NCBI GenBank assembly: GCA_039583875.1
Contig: CM077162.1
Coordinates: 112,498,589-112,562,588, forward strand
Source: Platanthera guangdongensis
Lineage: Eukaryota; Streptophyta; Magnoliopsida; Asparagales; Orchidaceae
Length of the DNA: 64,000 nucleotides
Reading direction: 5' to 3'
Below are positions 35,826 through 48,048 of this stretch, in pieces (position 1 is the stretch's first letter; each line of letters opens with the position of its first letter). The position numbers and the translations under genes are program-made. Below the pieces are notes generated by a model. It was not told where the DNA came from, ran no database searches, and was given only the letters and a program-made list of their open reading frames with translations.

Positions 35826-37330
35826 TGCGGACTCAACACATAGCCTCCGGATCTACTGCTTCACAAAGGAGTCCGCACAGTCCGCCAGGTCGCCAGACCA
35901 CAACCAAGGCCGCGCAGACTACCCCTTATTCTAATTCTAGGCTCTAGTTGCCGATCTACAAGCCGCCTAACTGCGAGGTCGCTAAGCCGTCAGACCGCAC
36001 AAGCTGTGATGTCGAATTGAACAGTCTGCCTGAAGCAGGCGACTTATTGAACCCCGAACACAAGTTGCCAAAGAGAAAACCGTCTGGTTGCTGTCCGCGA
36101 CCTACTGTTTACCTCCTGTTGCTTAACCGCAGAGTCTGCACTATCCCTGACCGTAATTAGAGCCAAGTCCTGGCTTTCCAGTGTTATCTGCACAACCTGC
36201 ACAGCACAAACCGATCACTCTAACAAACTGCGCGGATACTAAAATCCAGTCCGCAACAACTTTGACGGGCTCACTTACTGTTCATTCGCTCTATTAGTTA
36301 TCTTTTCCTGATGTGACATGGGTCCTATTTATAGGCACGATGAGTAGTGTGGTCACAACCCTAACCGATAGGATCATCTCCACATCCCGCAACAAGAACA
36401 CGAGTCTGCAAAACTACGGATACACACCAGTCCACCGCTGCTTGTGCAGGATAGCCAGTCTGTCTATACTTTACCAAGGTCGGACAGCAACACCAGTCCA
36501 CCTTGTCTCCAAAGGCCAAGCCAAGACCATAGCCAAACTCTGCAACAAATGACCGCCTATCCGCGGATACAACTCTAGTCCGCTTATCCCGAGCCCACAC
36601 CCTCGCCACCAAGGCAACTGTCGGACTCAGCGGACATAGCTCCAGTCCGCATATACTGCGGATACCTCCAGTCCGCATATCCCGCAGACTGCTTCAGTCC
36701 GCATATCCTGAGTCCACAGACTTGCCACCAAGGCAGCTGTCGGACTCAGCGGACCTAGCTCCAGTCCGCACGTAGTTGAGGACACAATCTCCAATCCGCT
36801 TTCACCAAGATCGCAATCAAGGCACACGACACTTCTACCGAGCTCGGCAGACTGAGAAGCATTCCGCACTCCACTACGCGATCTCCCCGGACTGAGCCAA
36901 ATCTGGACTTGGTTCAAAACCAACCAAGTCCACACCACTGTACATAAGGGCCAGTCCGCACTTACTGGTGGACACTGGAACCAGTAAGCCTTCCCTGGCG
37001 AACTCCAGCACTTGTCCGCACTGACTGGCGATCTTTGCGGCTTCCACTTGCAGCATCACCAGAGCAAGACCAAGGCTTCTGCAAACCGGTCTATCGAGAT
37101 CCAGTCCTTCAGTCTGCTTCTTGCCGGACTCCGCGGATAGAGAAACAATCCACCCGGTTATCTTCTGGGATCCAACTGCTTGCAGAGCATAAGCCGACCT
37201 GGCAAACCACCGCTGCTATTCGCTTAGTCCGCACAAACAGACTGCCAAGGCCGCCACAGAACAAGTTGTCTTCAACAGCCCTGCGGACCTGGCTGTCTGC
37301 CAACCCTGTCCGCGTAGTCCGCACGGATAG
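35826..37330. repeat. AGTCCGC/GCGGACT array in Copia-D LTR
   Basis: A dozen or more AGTCCGC words and several GCGGA words lie in both orientations, densest at 36560-36780 (for example AGTCCGCATATACTGCGGAT). Most lie upstream of the TATA box at 36324 in element orientation. Confidence 0.8.
36324..36335 (-). promoter_or_regulatory. Candidate TATA box of Copia-D 3' LTR
   Basis: The minus strand reads CCTATAAATAGG, close to the plant TATA consensus, downstream of the densest repeat array in element orientation. Confidence 0.6.
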
Positions 37331-37375
37331 GTTGTCCAAGTACAATCACCCACTTTCACTTCATAATTTTCAACA

Positions 37376-37388
37376 CTCCCCCTTGAAT
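37376..37388 (-). other. Polypurine tract of Copia-D
   Basis: CAAGGGGGAG on the minus strand directly precedes the TGTTGA start of the 3' LTR, the usual Ty1/copia plus-strand primer arrangement. Confidence 0.85.
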
Positions 37389-38399
37389 TGAGAAGTGGTG
37401 AACAACTCTAGCAGCTCCTGTAACCTTGAACCTGGTCCCTCCGATAGTGCCTTTGAGGAGATGTCCAAGACATAGTCCCCGCCTTGCATATCCCGGACAA
37501 TGAGGGAGCCCTCCATCATCTCCCAAAAGGAGCCATGCTTCCCTATGGCTTCTTCTTTAGCTTCGACCTCCACTTGTGCATCATAGGAGTATCACCAATG
37601 ACCTTGGGCACAAGGGCCCAAGCCTCGTCATCTGAGAGTAGTCACCTCCTCAACTTTGGCATCAACCACCTCCTCGACTCTAGTAGGGTCATCACAGCTA
37701 GAAGGTACTCGCTCGACCTGAAAGCTTGCAAGGAAACATGAGACCAAGCTCACCGCGTTCCCTTCGCTATATCGAGCTGGTGGGCTGCTGATCCTCTTCG
37801 ATCTCCAAAGAACCTGATCACGGCTAGCCACCTCTGTTGCTCTTCCTGAACCAGCTCCGTTCCCGGGCAAACCCGAAATATTGCTCCCCATACTTCCTGA
37901 ACCAGAAGCCACCGTACTGGAACCAGGAGCACCTGGAGCAACATTCCCCCTACTACCTGAATCAGAAGGCTCTGCTCTTGAATAATAACTACCTCGAACA
38001 TCGCTCCTCCTACTTCCAAAACTAGAAGCCTCTGCCTTCGAGCCAGAAGCACCTGGACCATCGCTCCACCTGCTTCCCGACCCTGATGCCTTTGCCCCAG
38101 AGCTAGAACAACCTGGAGCTCCTGGTGACTCGGGAAGCTCCAACTGATCCTTAGCAGCAGCCTCCTTTAGACCACCATATGACCTGGTCATCTCTAGCTC
38201 CACATATGAGATATCCCAATACGACGTCAGCTCATTGAAGACAACGTCTCTCGACACGATGAACGTCTTCATCGCCGGATCCATACACCTCCATCTTCTC
38301 CTCTACACATCATACCTAACAAATAATAGCTTCATCTTGAGAGCATCCGGAGCGTGTACGTAGCAGGTAGATCCAAGCACCCGTAGGTACTTTACAGTG
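37389..38399 (-). pseudogene. Copia-D integrase C-terminus and post-integrase region
   Basis: The minus strand continues the integrase cut by Athila-B: YLRVLGSTCYVHAPDALKMK, then MDPAMKTFIVSRDVVFNE, the conserved end of a copia integrase. A Gly/Ser-rich repeated segment follows (38000-37830, repeats like GSRxSDVxGxxxS), then the SKRISSPPARYSE-type sequence that normally precedes RT. From there the frame (37628-38284) passes to about 250 bp of unassigned sequence and the polypurine tract. RT and RNase H are absent. Confidence 0.8.
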
Positions 38400-38571
38400 G
38401 GCTTTGATAATACGGTTTGCAGTCAATTTTATTAGGATATTTTCGGGGTTTTAAAGCAAATCATGTCTTGTAAATTACTTATTTTGATCCCCCTTTGTAT
38501 ATATTTTTGTCGCTAATGCATTTTTTCTGCTTTTTGCAGGTTTTCACGGCTTTCAGCCGAATTTTGCTGTG

Positions 38572-39050
38572 ATACGCCCCAAGGTCACGCCCTACCAGGG
38601 CGTGTAACCCAAAGGAATGAAGCAATTGGTACGAAACTGCATTCCGTGGAAACTTAGTGTACATGCCATCTGTCACGCCCGTGTCACATCTGACACGGGC
38701 GTGTTCTAGAGGTGTGTCCCCAGGTTCCGAGGAATCGCCGCAGCGCGCTCGTTTTTCCCGCTCCACCGTCGCACCGAAAGTGTCACGCCCAAGGGTCACG
38801 CCTGACCCGGGCGTGACATATGGGCGTGTACTTCAGCAATTCCGCCTGTCACCTCCAGCATTCAATTTCAGCTCAACAAAGACACGCCGCAAAGAACACG
38901 CCCCAGGTACACGCCCTACAAGGGCGTGACTTGTGGGCGTGTACCTCAACTACTTCGCCAGAATTAAATTCCAGCCCGAAAAAGACGCGTCGAATGTGTC
39001 ACGCCCCAGGGTCACGCCCGACTCGGGCGTGACAGGGGGGCGTGACCCGT
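38572..39050. repeat. CACGCCC/GGGCGTG inverted-repeat array in Athila-B LTR
   Basis: About ten paired or single arms occur, such as TCACGCCCgactcGGGCGTGA near 39012. Pairs recur at roughly 60-120 bp intervals up to 15 bp before the TATA box. The copy in the 3' LTR is at 48212-48710. Confidence 0.85.
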
Positions 39051-39061
39051 CCCGAAAAATT

Positions 39062-39071
39062 CTATAAATAG
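39062..39071 (+). promoter_or_regulatory. TATA box of Athila-B 5' LTR
   Basis: CTATAAATAG lies just after the repeat array. The 3' LTR has the same at 48718-48727. It probably drives the genomic RNA. Confidence 0.7.
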
Positions 39072-40154
39072 AGCCCAACTCTAAGGGTTCAGGGACACTT
39101 TTCGGATTGAGAGGGGAGGTTCTGTCCTTTGTATTTTTGAACTTTTTAAGCATGTCTTTTCATTTTTAGTTCGTAGCTCTAGCTTTATGCTTTTCCTGTA
39201 TTAGTTCCTAGCTTCGTTCTGTAGTATAATGTTAATGATAGTGTAGTTTACCTTTCCATGCACTTGTAATCTCTGGTTTTCAAGCTGTAAGATCCTTATT
39301 TCCATTAATAAAAAGTGTTGTTTTCTTTTATGTTCCTGCTCTGTTTTCATTATTCTTCTTCTACTCATCCCCCCTCTTCCACCTCACCATGATTAACTAA
39401 TCCTCCATGTACTCGATCTTGATGATCCGAGGTTCGAGTGATTAGGTTATGATGCTTTGAATCTTACCTTTTCTTTTTAGGGTTTAGCTTTGAATTACTC
39501 TTGATTTATCACGGGTTGGAGGTATATCATCGATATATACTCTCCACCTTTGCTTTCATTCTGGACTAGCCGAGAGGCCGAAAGTTTGAAATGAGCACTC
39601 AAGAGTAAAGTGAGTTGTTCGCACCCCTCGAGAGAGGCAGACGTTCAAATCTCCCGGATTGGAGTAAAATCCAATAGCGGGGTTCACCGCGTAAAGCGAG
39701 TTTTAGGCCTCCGATTTAGGCGAGAGTCGGTCGGACCTTCCTAAACTCAGTTAGGCATGGCCTTCGAGAGAAGCGTGTCAATATTCATGGAACCTCCACG
39801 GTCAAGGATCTTTACCCTAATTAGTTTAGGTTTGTTTATCGTATTTTTCTAACCACTCTTGCCGAGGTGATTTCTGATCGAGTGCATTTTCCCCTCATCG
39901 TTACTAAGCTTAAGTTTAATCGCTCTTTTAGCTCTCTTTATCTTTTCATGCAAGTAGCTCTCTTTCATTGCAAGTAGTTCTCTTCCTTTAGTACGTTTAG
40001 CTTTCTTCTAAAAAACCTAAGCTTACTCAACTGTTCCCGGATTTCAATACGACACTTGTGTCCCCTAGCTGCATTTCGATAGGTATACTTGCCTTGTTGA
40101 ATTGTTAGTTTGGTTATTTTCTCCTTGCAGATATCTAAGAGACAATCAAGTTTT

Positions 40155-40172
40155 TGGCGCCGTTGCCGGGGA
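40155..40172 (+). other. tRNA-Asp primer binding site of Athila-B
   Basis: TGGCGCCGTTGCCGGGGA lies six bases after the 5' LTR and is complementary to the 3' end of plant tRNA-Asp as used by Athila elements. Confidence 0.92.
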
Positions 40173-40248
40173 AGCAACGCTCGTTGATAAATTGAAAACG
40201 CGAATATATTAATTTTATCACTTCTCTTTCTCACCCTCCTTCTTAAAA

Positions 40249-40440
40249 TTTTTCCGCCTACTCACTCGAGTTAAATGGCTGGATTTTCTTCAAGCAAGTG
40301 TGCGTATTTTATTTTTCCGCCTACTCACTTGAGTTAATTGGCTGGATTTTATTCAAGCAAGTGTGCGTATTTTATTTTTCCGCCTACTCACTTGAGTTAA
40401 TTGGCAGGCTTTATTTCAGTAGAGTGTGTTTACTTTCTGT
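40249..40440 (+). repeat. 63 bp tandem repeats in Athila-B leader
   Basis: Units beginning CCGCCTACTCACT start at 40254, 40317 and 40380, a 63 bp period. The third is diverged, and a fourth partial copy starts near 40494. They lie in the untranslated leader between PBS and gag. Confidence 0.88.
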
Positions 40441-40768
40441 AGAGTGGGTGTGTTTTAATTTTCTGTCGAGTGCGTGAGTGTAGCTTTTACTTTCCGCCTA
40501 CTCACTCGGAGTTAAATGGCTGGATTTTAATTACCGCCTACTTAATAGAAACCCACATCACAAATTTTTCTACACCACCTAACTCTCTCGAAAAGGGCAA
40601 AGTGGCTCTAAATGCCACTATCTTGTCTAGTACCTTGCGAACCCTTCACCGGGTAGCCCTTGGGAAGTTCGGGAGTTAAAACATAAAAAATCTATTTCAA
40701 AAAAAAAATTTCGAACTTCATTAGCTCTTTTATTTTCTAGTCTTTCTTCTCCTCTCTTCTTCTAGTGT

Positions 40769-42219
40769 ATGACCCGCGGAAGTCCGTCGGTTACTTTGGA
40801 CCTGGACCACGAAATTGAGCGTACTCTTCGGAGAAGATCGTGATTTCAAGGCCCTACTACCCAAGTGCTGGTTGAGGATTCCGAGTCATTTTCTACCTTA
40901 AGAATGGCAGAACCCAACGTGGAGGAAGCCGTGCAAAGGCCTATGTCCTATTATGCACGACCGAATCTCGAGGGTACAGAATCTAGTATAGTTCGCCCTG
41001 CAATAAATAATAATAATTTCGAACTGAAGCCTAGCATAATTCAAATGGTGCAGCAGTATGTGCAATTTGACGGGCTTCAAGATGAAGACCCGAACGCACA
41101 CATAGCCAGCTTTCTTGAGATTTGTGACACCTTCAAGATAAATGGTGTCACAAATGATGCTATTAGGCTAAGATTATATCCTTTCTCTCCTAGAATTAAG
41201 GCTAAGCAGTGGCTGAACACCCTTCCTAAAAATAGCATAACTACTTGGACGCAATTAACTAAAAAATTTTTGGCCAAGTATTTTTCGCCTGCTAAAACTG
41301 CAAAACTTAGGAATGACATTTCTGCCTTTGAACAAATAGACACTGAGACCCTTTACGAAACCTGGGAAAGATTTAAAGAATTATTAAGACGATGCCCACA
41401 TCACGCTCTGCCTATATGGTTGCAGGTGCAGACGTTCTATAATGGGCTAAATCAAAGCACAAAGCAAATGATAGACGCAGCTTCTGGCGGTACTTTAAAC
41501 CATAAGACCCCAGAAGCAGCTCTTGAGCTGTTTGAGGACATGGCCATGAACACTTACCAGTGGAATGTGCATAGGACCCGCCCAAACAAACCTGCAGGTC
41601 TCTTTGAAGTGGACAATGTCTCCCAACTCGCACTGCAAGTTGAAATATTAAGCAAAAAAATTACGGAGATGACTGCTGCCTCTGCCCCTCAGGTATGGGA
41701 ATCTGCAACTCCTCCCGCCGAACATTTGGATTATGTAAATAATATGCCTAGAACTGCTTTTAATAATTTTTCTGCTGCGAATTATCATCCTCCTGGTTTT
41801 AATTTTCCGAATAGTTATAATCCTGCGTTAAGAAATCATCCGAATTTTTCGTGGAGCAATCCATCGAATTCTGTGCTCCCGCCACCACAAAGTGATTTTT
41901 CTGCACCACCACCACCTCCTCAAAGTTTTCCAAAACCTCCAAATTTGGAGGAAATTTTTTCAAAATACATGAATGCTAATGACGCTACGATTAGAACCTA
42001 AACCGGAAGTGTTAAAAATTTAGAAAATAAGGTAGGACAGCTCGCTAAAATGATTTCTGAGCGACCCGTAGGGTCTCTTCCTTCCAATACCGAGCCCAAC
42101 CCGAGAGAGCAAGCGAAAGCTATAACTCTTCGGAGTGGGAAGAAAGTTCCCGGTACGATAAGTGAAGAGCCCGAGGCAATCTCCGCATCCGCTTTAAAAA
42201 ATCAAAGCTCCGTTCCGTT
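40769..42219 (+). pseudogene. gag: Athila-B gag with two nonsense codons
   Basis: The likely original start is ATG at 40769 (MTRGSPSV...HEIERTLRRR), followed in frame by TGA at 40841-40843. The frame is then open from 40865 to TAA at 41999-42001 (378 codons from the first internal ATG). It holds the Retrotrans_gag core (VQFDGLQDEDPNAHIASFLEI, WLNTLPKNSITTW, FLAKYFSP, ETWERFKELLRRCPHH) at about residues 60-190. A Pro/Asn-rich tail ends with RNHPNFSWSN. Downstream of the stop the same frame reads VKNLENKVGQLAKMIS and AITLRSGK, typical of the gag-pol link, so the stop is secondary. I see no CCHC knuckle where related gags have one. Confidence 0.9.
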
Positions 42220-42222
42220 TTA

Positions 42223-45200
42223 AAAATTCCACCCTCTGTCGAAGAAATTATCACTCCTATTTTAGAAAAACAACTCACTCCACCACCCACCTTTAAAAAT
42301 AATCCATCCCCGCCATACCCTTCCGAACTTAATAAACAACGACAGGATGATCAATACACCCGTTTTTTAGAAATGTTTTAAAAAATCCACATAAATCTGC
42401 CTTTCCACGAAGCCATATCCCAGATGCTGAAGTACGCAAAATACCTTAAGGACCTCCTAACCAACAAGAAGAAGTTAGAGAACCTTTCTCACGTCATGTT
42501 AAATGTCGAGTGCTCGGCGGTTTTGACAAACGGATTACCGAAGAAAATCGGTGACCCGGGTAATTTCTCTATCCCGTGTGTCTTTGGTGATCTCTTTGTC
42601 AAAAACGCTTTAGCCGACTTAGGTGCGAGTATTAATCTTATGCCCGTATCGTTGTTTAAAAAGTTAGGAATTGGTAGTCTCAACCCCACACGCATGAGTA
42701 TCCAGCTCGCCGACAGATCAGTCAAATACCCGTTAGGAATAGTGGAGGACGTCCTAGTCAAAGTTGACAAGTTCATCTTCCCGGTGGACTTTGTCATTTG
42801 GGACATCGAAGAAGACGTCGAGGTTCCCCTGATCCTTGGCCGACCCTTCCTTGCCACCTCCCGAGCTATCATTGACGTAAGCAATGGTAAGCTCTTCCTT
42901 CGAGTGGGCGACGATGAGGTAACTTTCTCTATCACCCCCTCGATGAAGAACACACTAGCTAATGATGACTCCTGTTTTTTTATGGATACCGTAAGTGAAG
43001 AATCCTTCTCTCACACCTCTGATTTTGAAGAAGAATTTTCCAATTTTTGTTCCTCTCCTACTCCTCCAACTGAATCTCTACACTTAAGTGGAGAATCCTC
43101 CACCCGCCTTTCTGATTTTGAAAAAGAATTTTTTGATTTTTGTTCCTCTTCTACTTTTCCAACTGAATCGCTGCACGAAGCCGCCATGGCCGCTAGCAAC
43201 ACCCCTTTTAATTTTACATATAAAAAAGTGTACGAGGACATAGTTTTTGAAAAAGAACAAATTTCCAAAACCTCGTATGATGACCCCCCTACCTTGGAAC
43301 TGAAAGAACTACCAGAGCACCTTCGATACGCTTTCTTAGAAAAGGACTCCAAGCTGCCTGTCATAATTTCGGCCTACCTCACGGACGCACAAAAGGATAA
43401 ACTTCTTTCAATTTTACAAAAGCATCGCCAAGCTATTGCTTGGCAGATATCTGATATCAAGGGCATAAGCCCATCTTTTTGCACTCATAAAATCTTAATG
43501 GAAGATAATTCACGTAACTCGATACAACCTCAGCGCCGTATAAACCCAAACATGAAAGACGTAGTTAAGGGCGAGGTTATGAAATTGTTAGACGCAGGAA
43601 TTATCTATCCTATATCCGACAGTAAGTGGGTTAGCCCAGTACAGGTACTACCAAAGAAGGGAGGGATAATAGTAGTACGTAATGAAAATAATGAATTAAT
43701 CCCGACTCGGACGGTGACCGGATGGCGAATGTGTATAGATTACCGTAAGTTGAATGACGCCACCCGCAAGGATCACTTCCCCTTGCCGTTCATTGATCAG
43801 ATTTTAGAACGACTTTCCGGACATAGCTTTTATTGTTTTCTCGATGGCCTCTCGGGGTATCTTCAAATCCCCATCTCCCCCGAGGACCAGGAGAAAACTA
43901 CGTTTACTTGTCCCTTCGGCACCTTCGCCTACCGAAGAATGCCGTTTGGATTGTGCAATGCGCCAGCTACATTCCAACGATGTATGCTCGCCATCTTTGA
44001 CAAGTACGTAGAAAGCATTATGGAAGTTTTCATGGATGATTTCTCCGTGTTCGGGAATTCCTTTGATAGTTGCTTAGAGAACCTTGAAAAAGTCTTAGAG
44101 CGATGCGAAGAAACTAACCTCGCCTTAAATTGGGAAAAATGTCATTTTATGGTGAGGGAAGGGTTAGTTTTGGGACATAAAATTTCTGAAAGGGGTATTG
44201 AAGTAGACGTTGTGAAAATAGAAGTTATCGAGAAGCTGCCGCCACCTACGAACATAAAAGCTATAAGAAGTTTCCTGGGTCATGCAAGTTTCTACCGCCG
44301 CTTCATAAAGGACTTTTCCAAAATCACCAAGCCCCTTACCCATCTCTTAGAAAAAGACGCCCCATTCATCTTTGATGACCTCTGTCTAGCTGCCTTCAGT
44401 TTAATAAAAGAAAAATTAGTTAATGCCCCAATCATGATAGCTCCGGTGTGGGATCTTCCATTTGAGATAATGTGTGATGCGAGTAGTTATGCGGTGGGAG
44501 CCGTACTAGGTCAACGTATTTCCAAAAACTTCCACCCCATTTATTACGCTAGTAAAACACTCACATCTGCACAGGAAAATTACACCACAACCGAGAAGGA
44601 GCTCTTACCTGTAGTATTCGCTTTTGACAAATTTCGCTCTTATATTACTCTTTCGAAAATTATTGTTTTTACGGACCACTCGGCCCTCAAATATCTTCTC
44701 TCTAAAACGGATGTCAAGCCTCGCTTGATTCGCTGTGTCTTACTCCTCCAGGAGTTTGACTTAGAGATCCGTGATAAGCGAGGTGCCGAGAACTTGGCCG
44801 TCGACCACCTTTCGCGCCTAGACAACCCGTTTATAGAACAATTAGACGAATATTCTTTTCATTACTATTTCCCTGATGAGAAGCTGTTCATAATTAACAC
44901 ATCTACTTCTCCTTGGTTTGCCCGCATCGCCAACTATCTAGTGGCTCGTGTGCTCCCAAAAGAGTTTTCATCTCAGCAAAAGAAGAAATTCTTTTCTGAG
45001 CTGAAAAACTATTTTTGGGAGGACCCGCATCTTTTTAGAATTTGTGCCGACCAAGTGATCAGGAGGTGTGTTTCTTTTGATGAAGTATTAGATATTATTA
45101 AACATTTGCATGAAGGACCGACAGGTGGGCACTATCAAGCTGCTCGCACCGCTCACAAAGTGTTAAGCGCGGGTTTTTACTGGCCCACCCTGTTTAAAGA

Positions 45201-46203
45201 CGCGCATGCCTTTGTGAGTAGGTGTGATAGTTGCCAATGGTTGGGAAATATTTCGAATAAAAATGAAATGCCACAAAATTATTTCCTACAGTGCGAAGTT
45301 TTCGACCTCTGGGGGATTGATTTTGTCGGCCCTTTTCCTTCTAGCTTCGGGAATAAGTACATTTTAGTTGCCGTTGATTATGTTTCACGTTGGGCCGAAG
45401 CCCAAGCTCTTCCTACGAATGACGCCCGAGTCGTAGTTAATTTCCTAAAAAAAATATTTTCTCGTTTCGGTACGCCGCGCGCTATCGTTAGTGATAGGGG
45501 TTCCCATTTTCGTAACGCACAATTTTCAAAAATCCTAACTAAATATGGCGTTACTCATAAGCTTTCCACTGCCTACCACCCCCAAACTAACGGACAAGTC
45601 GAAGTAGTGAATAGAGAAATAAAAAGAATTTTAGAAAAGACTGTTTCAACATCTAGAAAAGACTGGTCAGCCAAATTAGACGATGCTCTATGGGCCTACC
45701 GAACAGCGTACAAAACCGCCCTCGGATGTACGTCATATCGGTTGGTTTATGGAAAATCGTGTCATTTACCCGTAGAGTTAGAACACCGCGCCTTTTGGGC
45801 CTTACGATTTTTAAAGTTCGATCCCCACTCTGTCGGCGATTTTAGAAAATTTCAACTTAACGAACTCGACGAGTGGCGCTCTTACGCATATGAAAATAAC
45901 AGACTTTATAAAGAGCGGACGAAGCGTTTACACGATCGACATCTTAGGCACCCAAAAATCTTTAAGCCGGGCGACCAAGTGCTTCTTTATAATTCTCGTT
46001 TACGTTTATTCCCGGGTAAATTAAAATCACGTTGGTCGGGGCCTTTTACTGTTTTAGAAGTCTTTTCTTATGGTACTGTTTTAATTTCCCACCCTGATAA
46101 GGGTACTTTCAAAGTGAATGGTCAGCGTCTTAAACAGTATTTCTGTGATGATGTCAGTCTCAACCCTGTTAACTCTATCTTTCCGGTCCTGACATTTGAT
46201 TAA
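42223..46203 (+). CDS. pol: Athila-B pol polyprotein (protease-RT-RNase H-integrase)
   Basis: 1259 codons are open from ATG 42424 to TAA 46201-46203. In-frame pol sequence ([23 protein letters not shown]) lies upstream before a TAA at 42379-42381, and the gag frame differs by one base near 42220, so ATG 42424 is only the first Met after a lesion. Protease ADLGAS is at about residue 65. [14 protein letters not shown] is at about 433 with the catalytic box FMDDFS at about 536. RNase [13 protein letters not shown] is at about 683 and TTEKE at about 721. The integrase HHCC zinc finger spans about 895-935; its acidic triad is WGIDF (about 963), VSDRG (about 1021) and NGQVE (about 1057). The [10 protein letters not shown] motif is near 1203. 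Catalytic residues look intact. The protein would make and insert the element's cDNA. No chromodomain is present. Confidence 0.93.
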
Positions 46204-48030
46204 TCTGAACTTTATTTTTCTCATAAACTTTGAACTTTATTTGAACTTTTTTTAAACAATATTTGGGACATTCTTATTTTGATGCGTAGAGCTCAAACGA
46301 CGCTTTAAACAAAGGGCGCTCTTGGGAGGCAACCCAAGTTATCTTTTTCTGTTTTCTTTATTTTACACTTTTTACCCCGACTGGCTCCGGCAAGCTGAAA
46401 CTTCTGCGATCGCCTGCTCCAATGGTTCTGATTCCCTGATAAAGTCCACCGGACGACGTTTCATGACGACCCACAGCACAAGCATGGCGTAGCGGCATCA
46501 CTCAGCTTTCCCTGCAAAATAAAACCGAGGAAGTACCTGTTTTTTAATTCTGTCTTTCCTTTCTGTACTTTACTTTTCTCTCGTTCTCCGACCTCGTTCT
46601 CCATTGAGGACAATGTAGATTTTAAGCTTGGGGGATGAGTTCCTCCTTTTTGCTTTTTGTAAATATCCAAAAAAAAAAATCCAAAAAAATTCAAAAAAAT
46701 TCAAAAAAAAATTATTATATATATAGCTGCATTTTGGTATTTCAATAAGTACCCCATGTTTGTGTTTTGTTTTTCTCAAATTTCTTTATAAACAACGTAG
46801 TTAATTATAATTTTTCTAATCATTCTTTTTAATCATATTTCACAAGTAAAATGTTGGTCATGTTGTGTTTCTAATTCACGGTAGCATGTTAAGGTAAAAT
46901 ATTTCTCTAAAACGTGCATTTCTATTATGGTTTTCCGTTATTTATTTTCTTTACTTTCTCTAAAAATTTATCATCCATTATTTTTCTTTTCGTCTTTAGA
47001 TAATTTTTGTAAGAACAAATTTTGAATAACATAGTAGATATGAACGATCCAAGTCACATATTATTTTGATTTTCAAGATAATTTCATCAATCTTCTTTTA
47101 TTATCTCGAACTTGCTTTTTGAAATTTATCGACTCTATGTTTTAAATAAATTTAAAAAAAGCGTGAAAATGATTTAGGCCATTTTTGTTTACGTTTGAGC
47201 TTTCCTGCCAACCTAAAATCTTTTACCACTAGTTAGCCGCTTTTGAGCCTTTTTTCCAAATTCATTTGATAACTCCACACAACATTTCATTTTCACCAAA
47301 GCCCAAATTCCTACCTATCTAATCACGCTAATTTTTTTCATAGGAAATTTTGTGTTATCTTTGGAGAAATTGTCGAAAAAAGTGTACTCAAAAGCAATGT
47401 ATTGAAAAAAAAGAGAAAAAATGAATGAAAATAATAATAATAAAAAAAGAAAAGAGAGATAAATAATCATAAAGAAAAAAAATAAATTTATTTATACATA
47501 TTTTGTTTAAAATAAATTTATTTTTTTTAACTCGTTGTTTTGGTTTAGTGTGATTTTTAAGCCTCCATGTTTATATTTGAATTCCACTCCTATTCATATT
47601 CCTAAACCAAACGTTTCGGTCCTATTAAGTTCTTTTGATTCACGCCCTTTTTTAATTTTATTTAACAACTAAGAAAAGAAGAAAAGTAAATCAGTTTTAG
47701 TTTTGGATTTAAACTTAGATTTTTGTTATTTAATTGATATAATTATAATGCGTTGCTTGGATCTAGTAATAACTCAATACGTTCTTTTCATTTTCATTGC
47801 CTTGCTCAAATCTATTTAAAGAATTTCGTCAAAATTCTGGATGATTTATTTTTATTAAGTAAAGTTTATAAAAGTTAAATCATACCAAAATAATTGTTTT
47901 AGATTTACGTTTTACATTCTCCCTACCTAGAATTTCGCATAGTACTTGTGTAAGTATGATTAAAACTTTTTGAATTAGTCACTTTTTATGATTAGCTAGT
48001 CTTTATATCTTTGCTTGGGGACAAGCAAAA
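46204..48030 (+). other. Athila-B post-pol region, AT-rich, no gene; includes an internal polypurine-like tract
   Basis: Pol is followed by the typical AAGGGCGCTCTTGGGAGGCAA sequence (46310-46340) and a TTTAAGCTTGGGGGATGAG tract at 46620-46638. About 1.4 kb of AT-rich DNA with no frame over 80 codons follows. This is where some Athila elements carry an envelope-like ORF; I see none. Confidence 0.75.
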
Positions 48031-48045
48031 CTTAAGCTTGGGGGA
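48031..48045 (+). other. 3' polypurine tract of Athila-B
   Basis: CTTAAGCTTGGGGGA lies three bases before the 3' LTR. It nearly repeats the internal tract at 46619-46634. Confidence 0.85.
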
Positions 48046-48048
48046 ATT

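Larger units (their letters stand above)
35623..37375 (-). repeat. Copia-D 3' LTR
   Basis: The 1753 bp LTR runs TGTTGAAATTTCCC to ATTTTCAACA, so its ends are inverted repeats. It matches 51154-51293 and 62926-63376. It is richer in GC than its neighbours because of the TCCGC/GCGGA repeat array. The frames within it are products of that array. Confidence 0.9.
38405..40148 (+). repeat. Athila-B 5' LTR
   Basis: The 1744 bp LTR runs TGATAATACGGTTTGC to AAGAGACAATCA. It contains the CACGCCC/GGGCGTG array (38572-39050), the TATA box at 39062 and a T-rich R-U5 region. Small frames inside are not conserved as genes. Confidence 0.95.

Noticed and set aside
38960..39050. GC-rich hairpin as a transcription terminator
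   Set aside because: It is one unit of the CACGCCC/GGGCGTG array and lies upstream of the TATA box, not after a gene.
42489..43364. Minus-strand frames opposite Athila-B pol
   Set aside because: Shadow frames of a strongly supported plus-strand pol.
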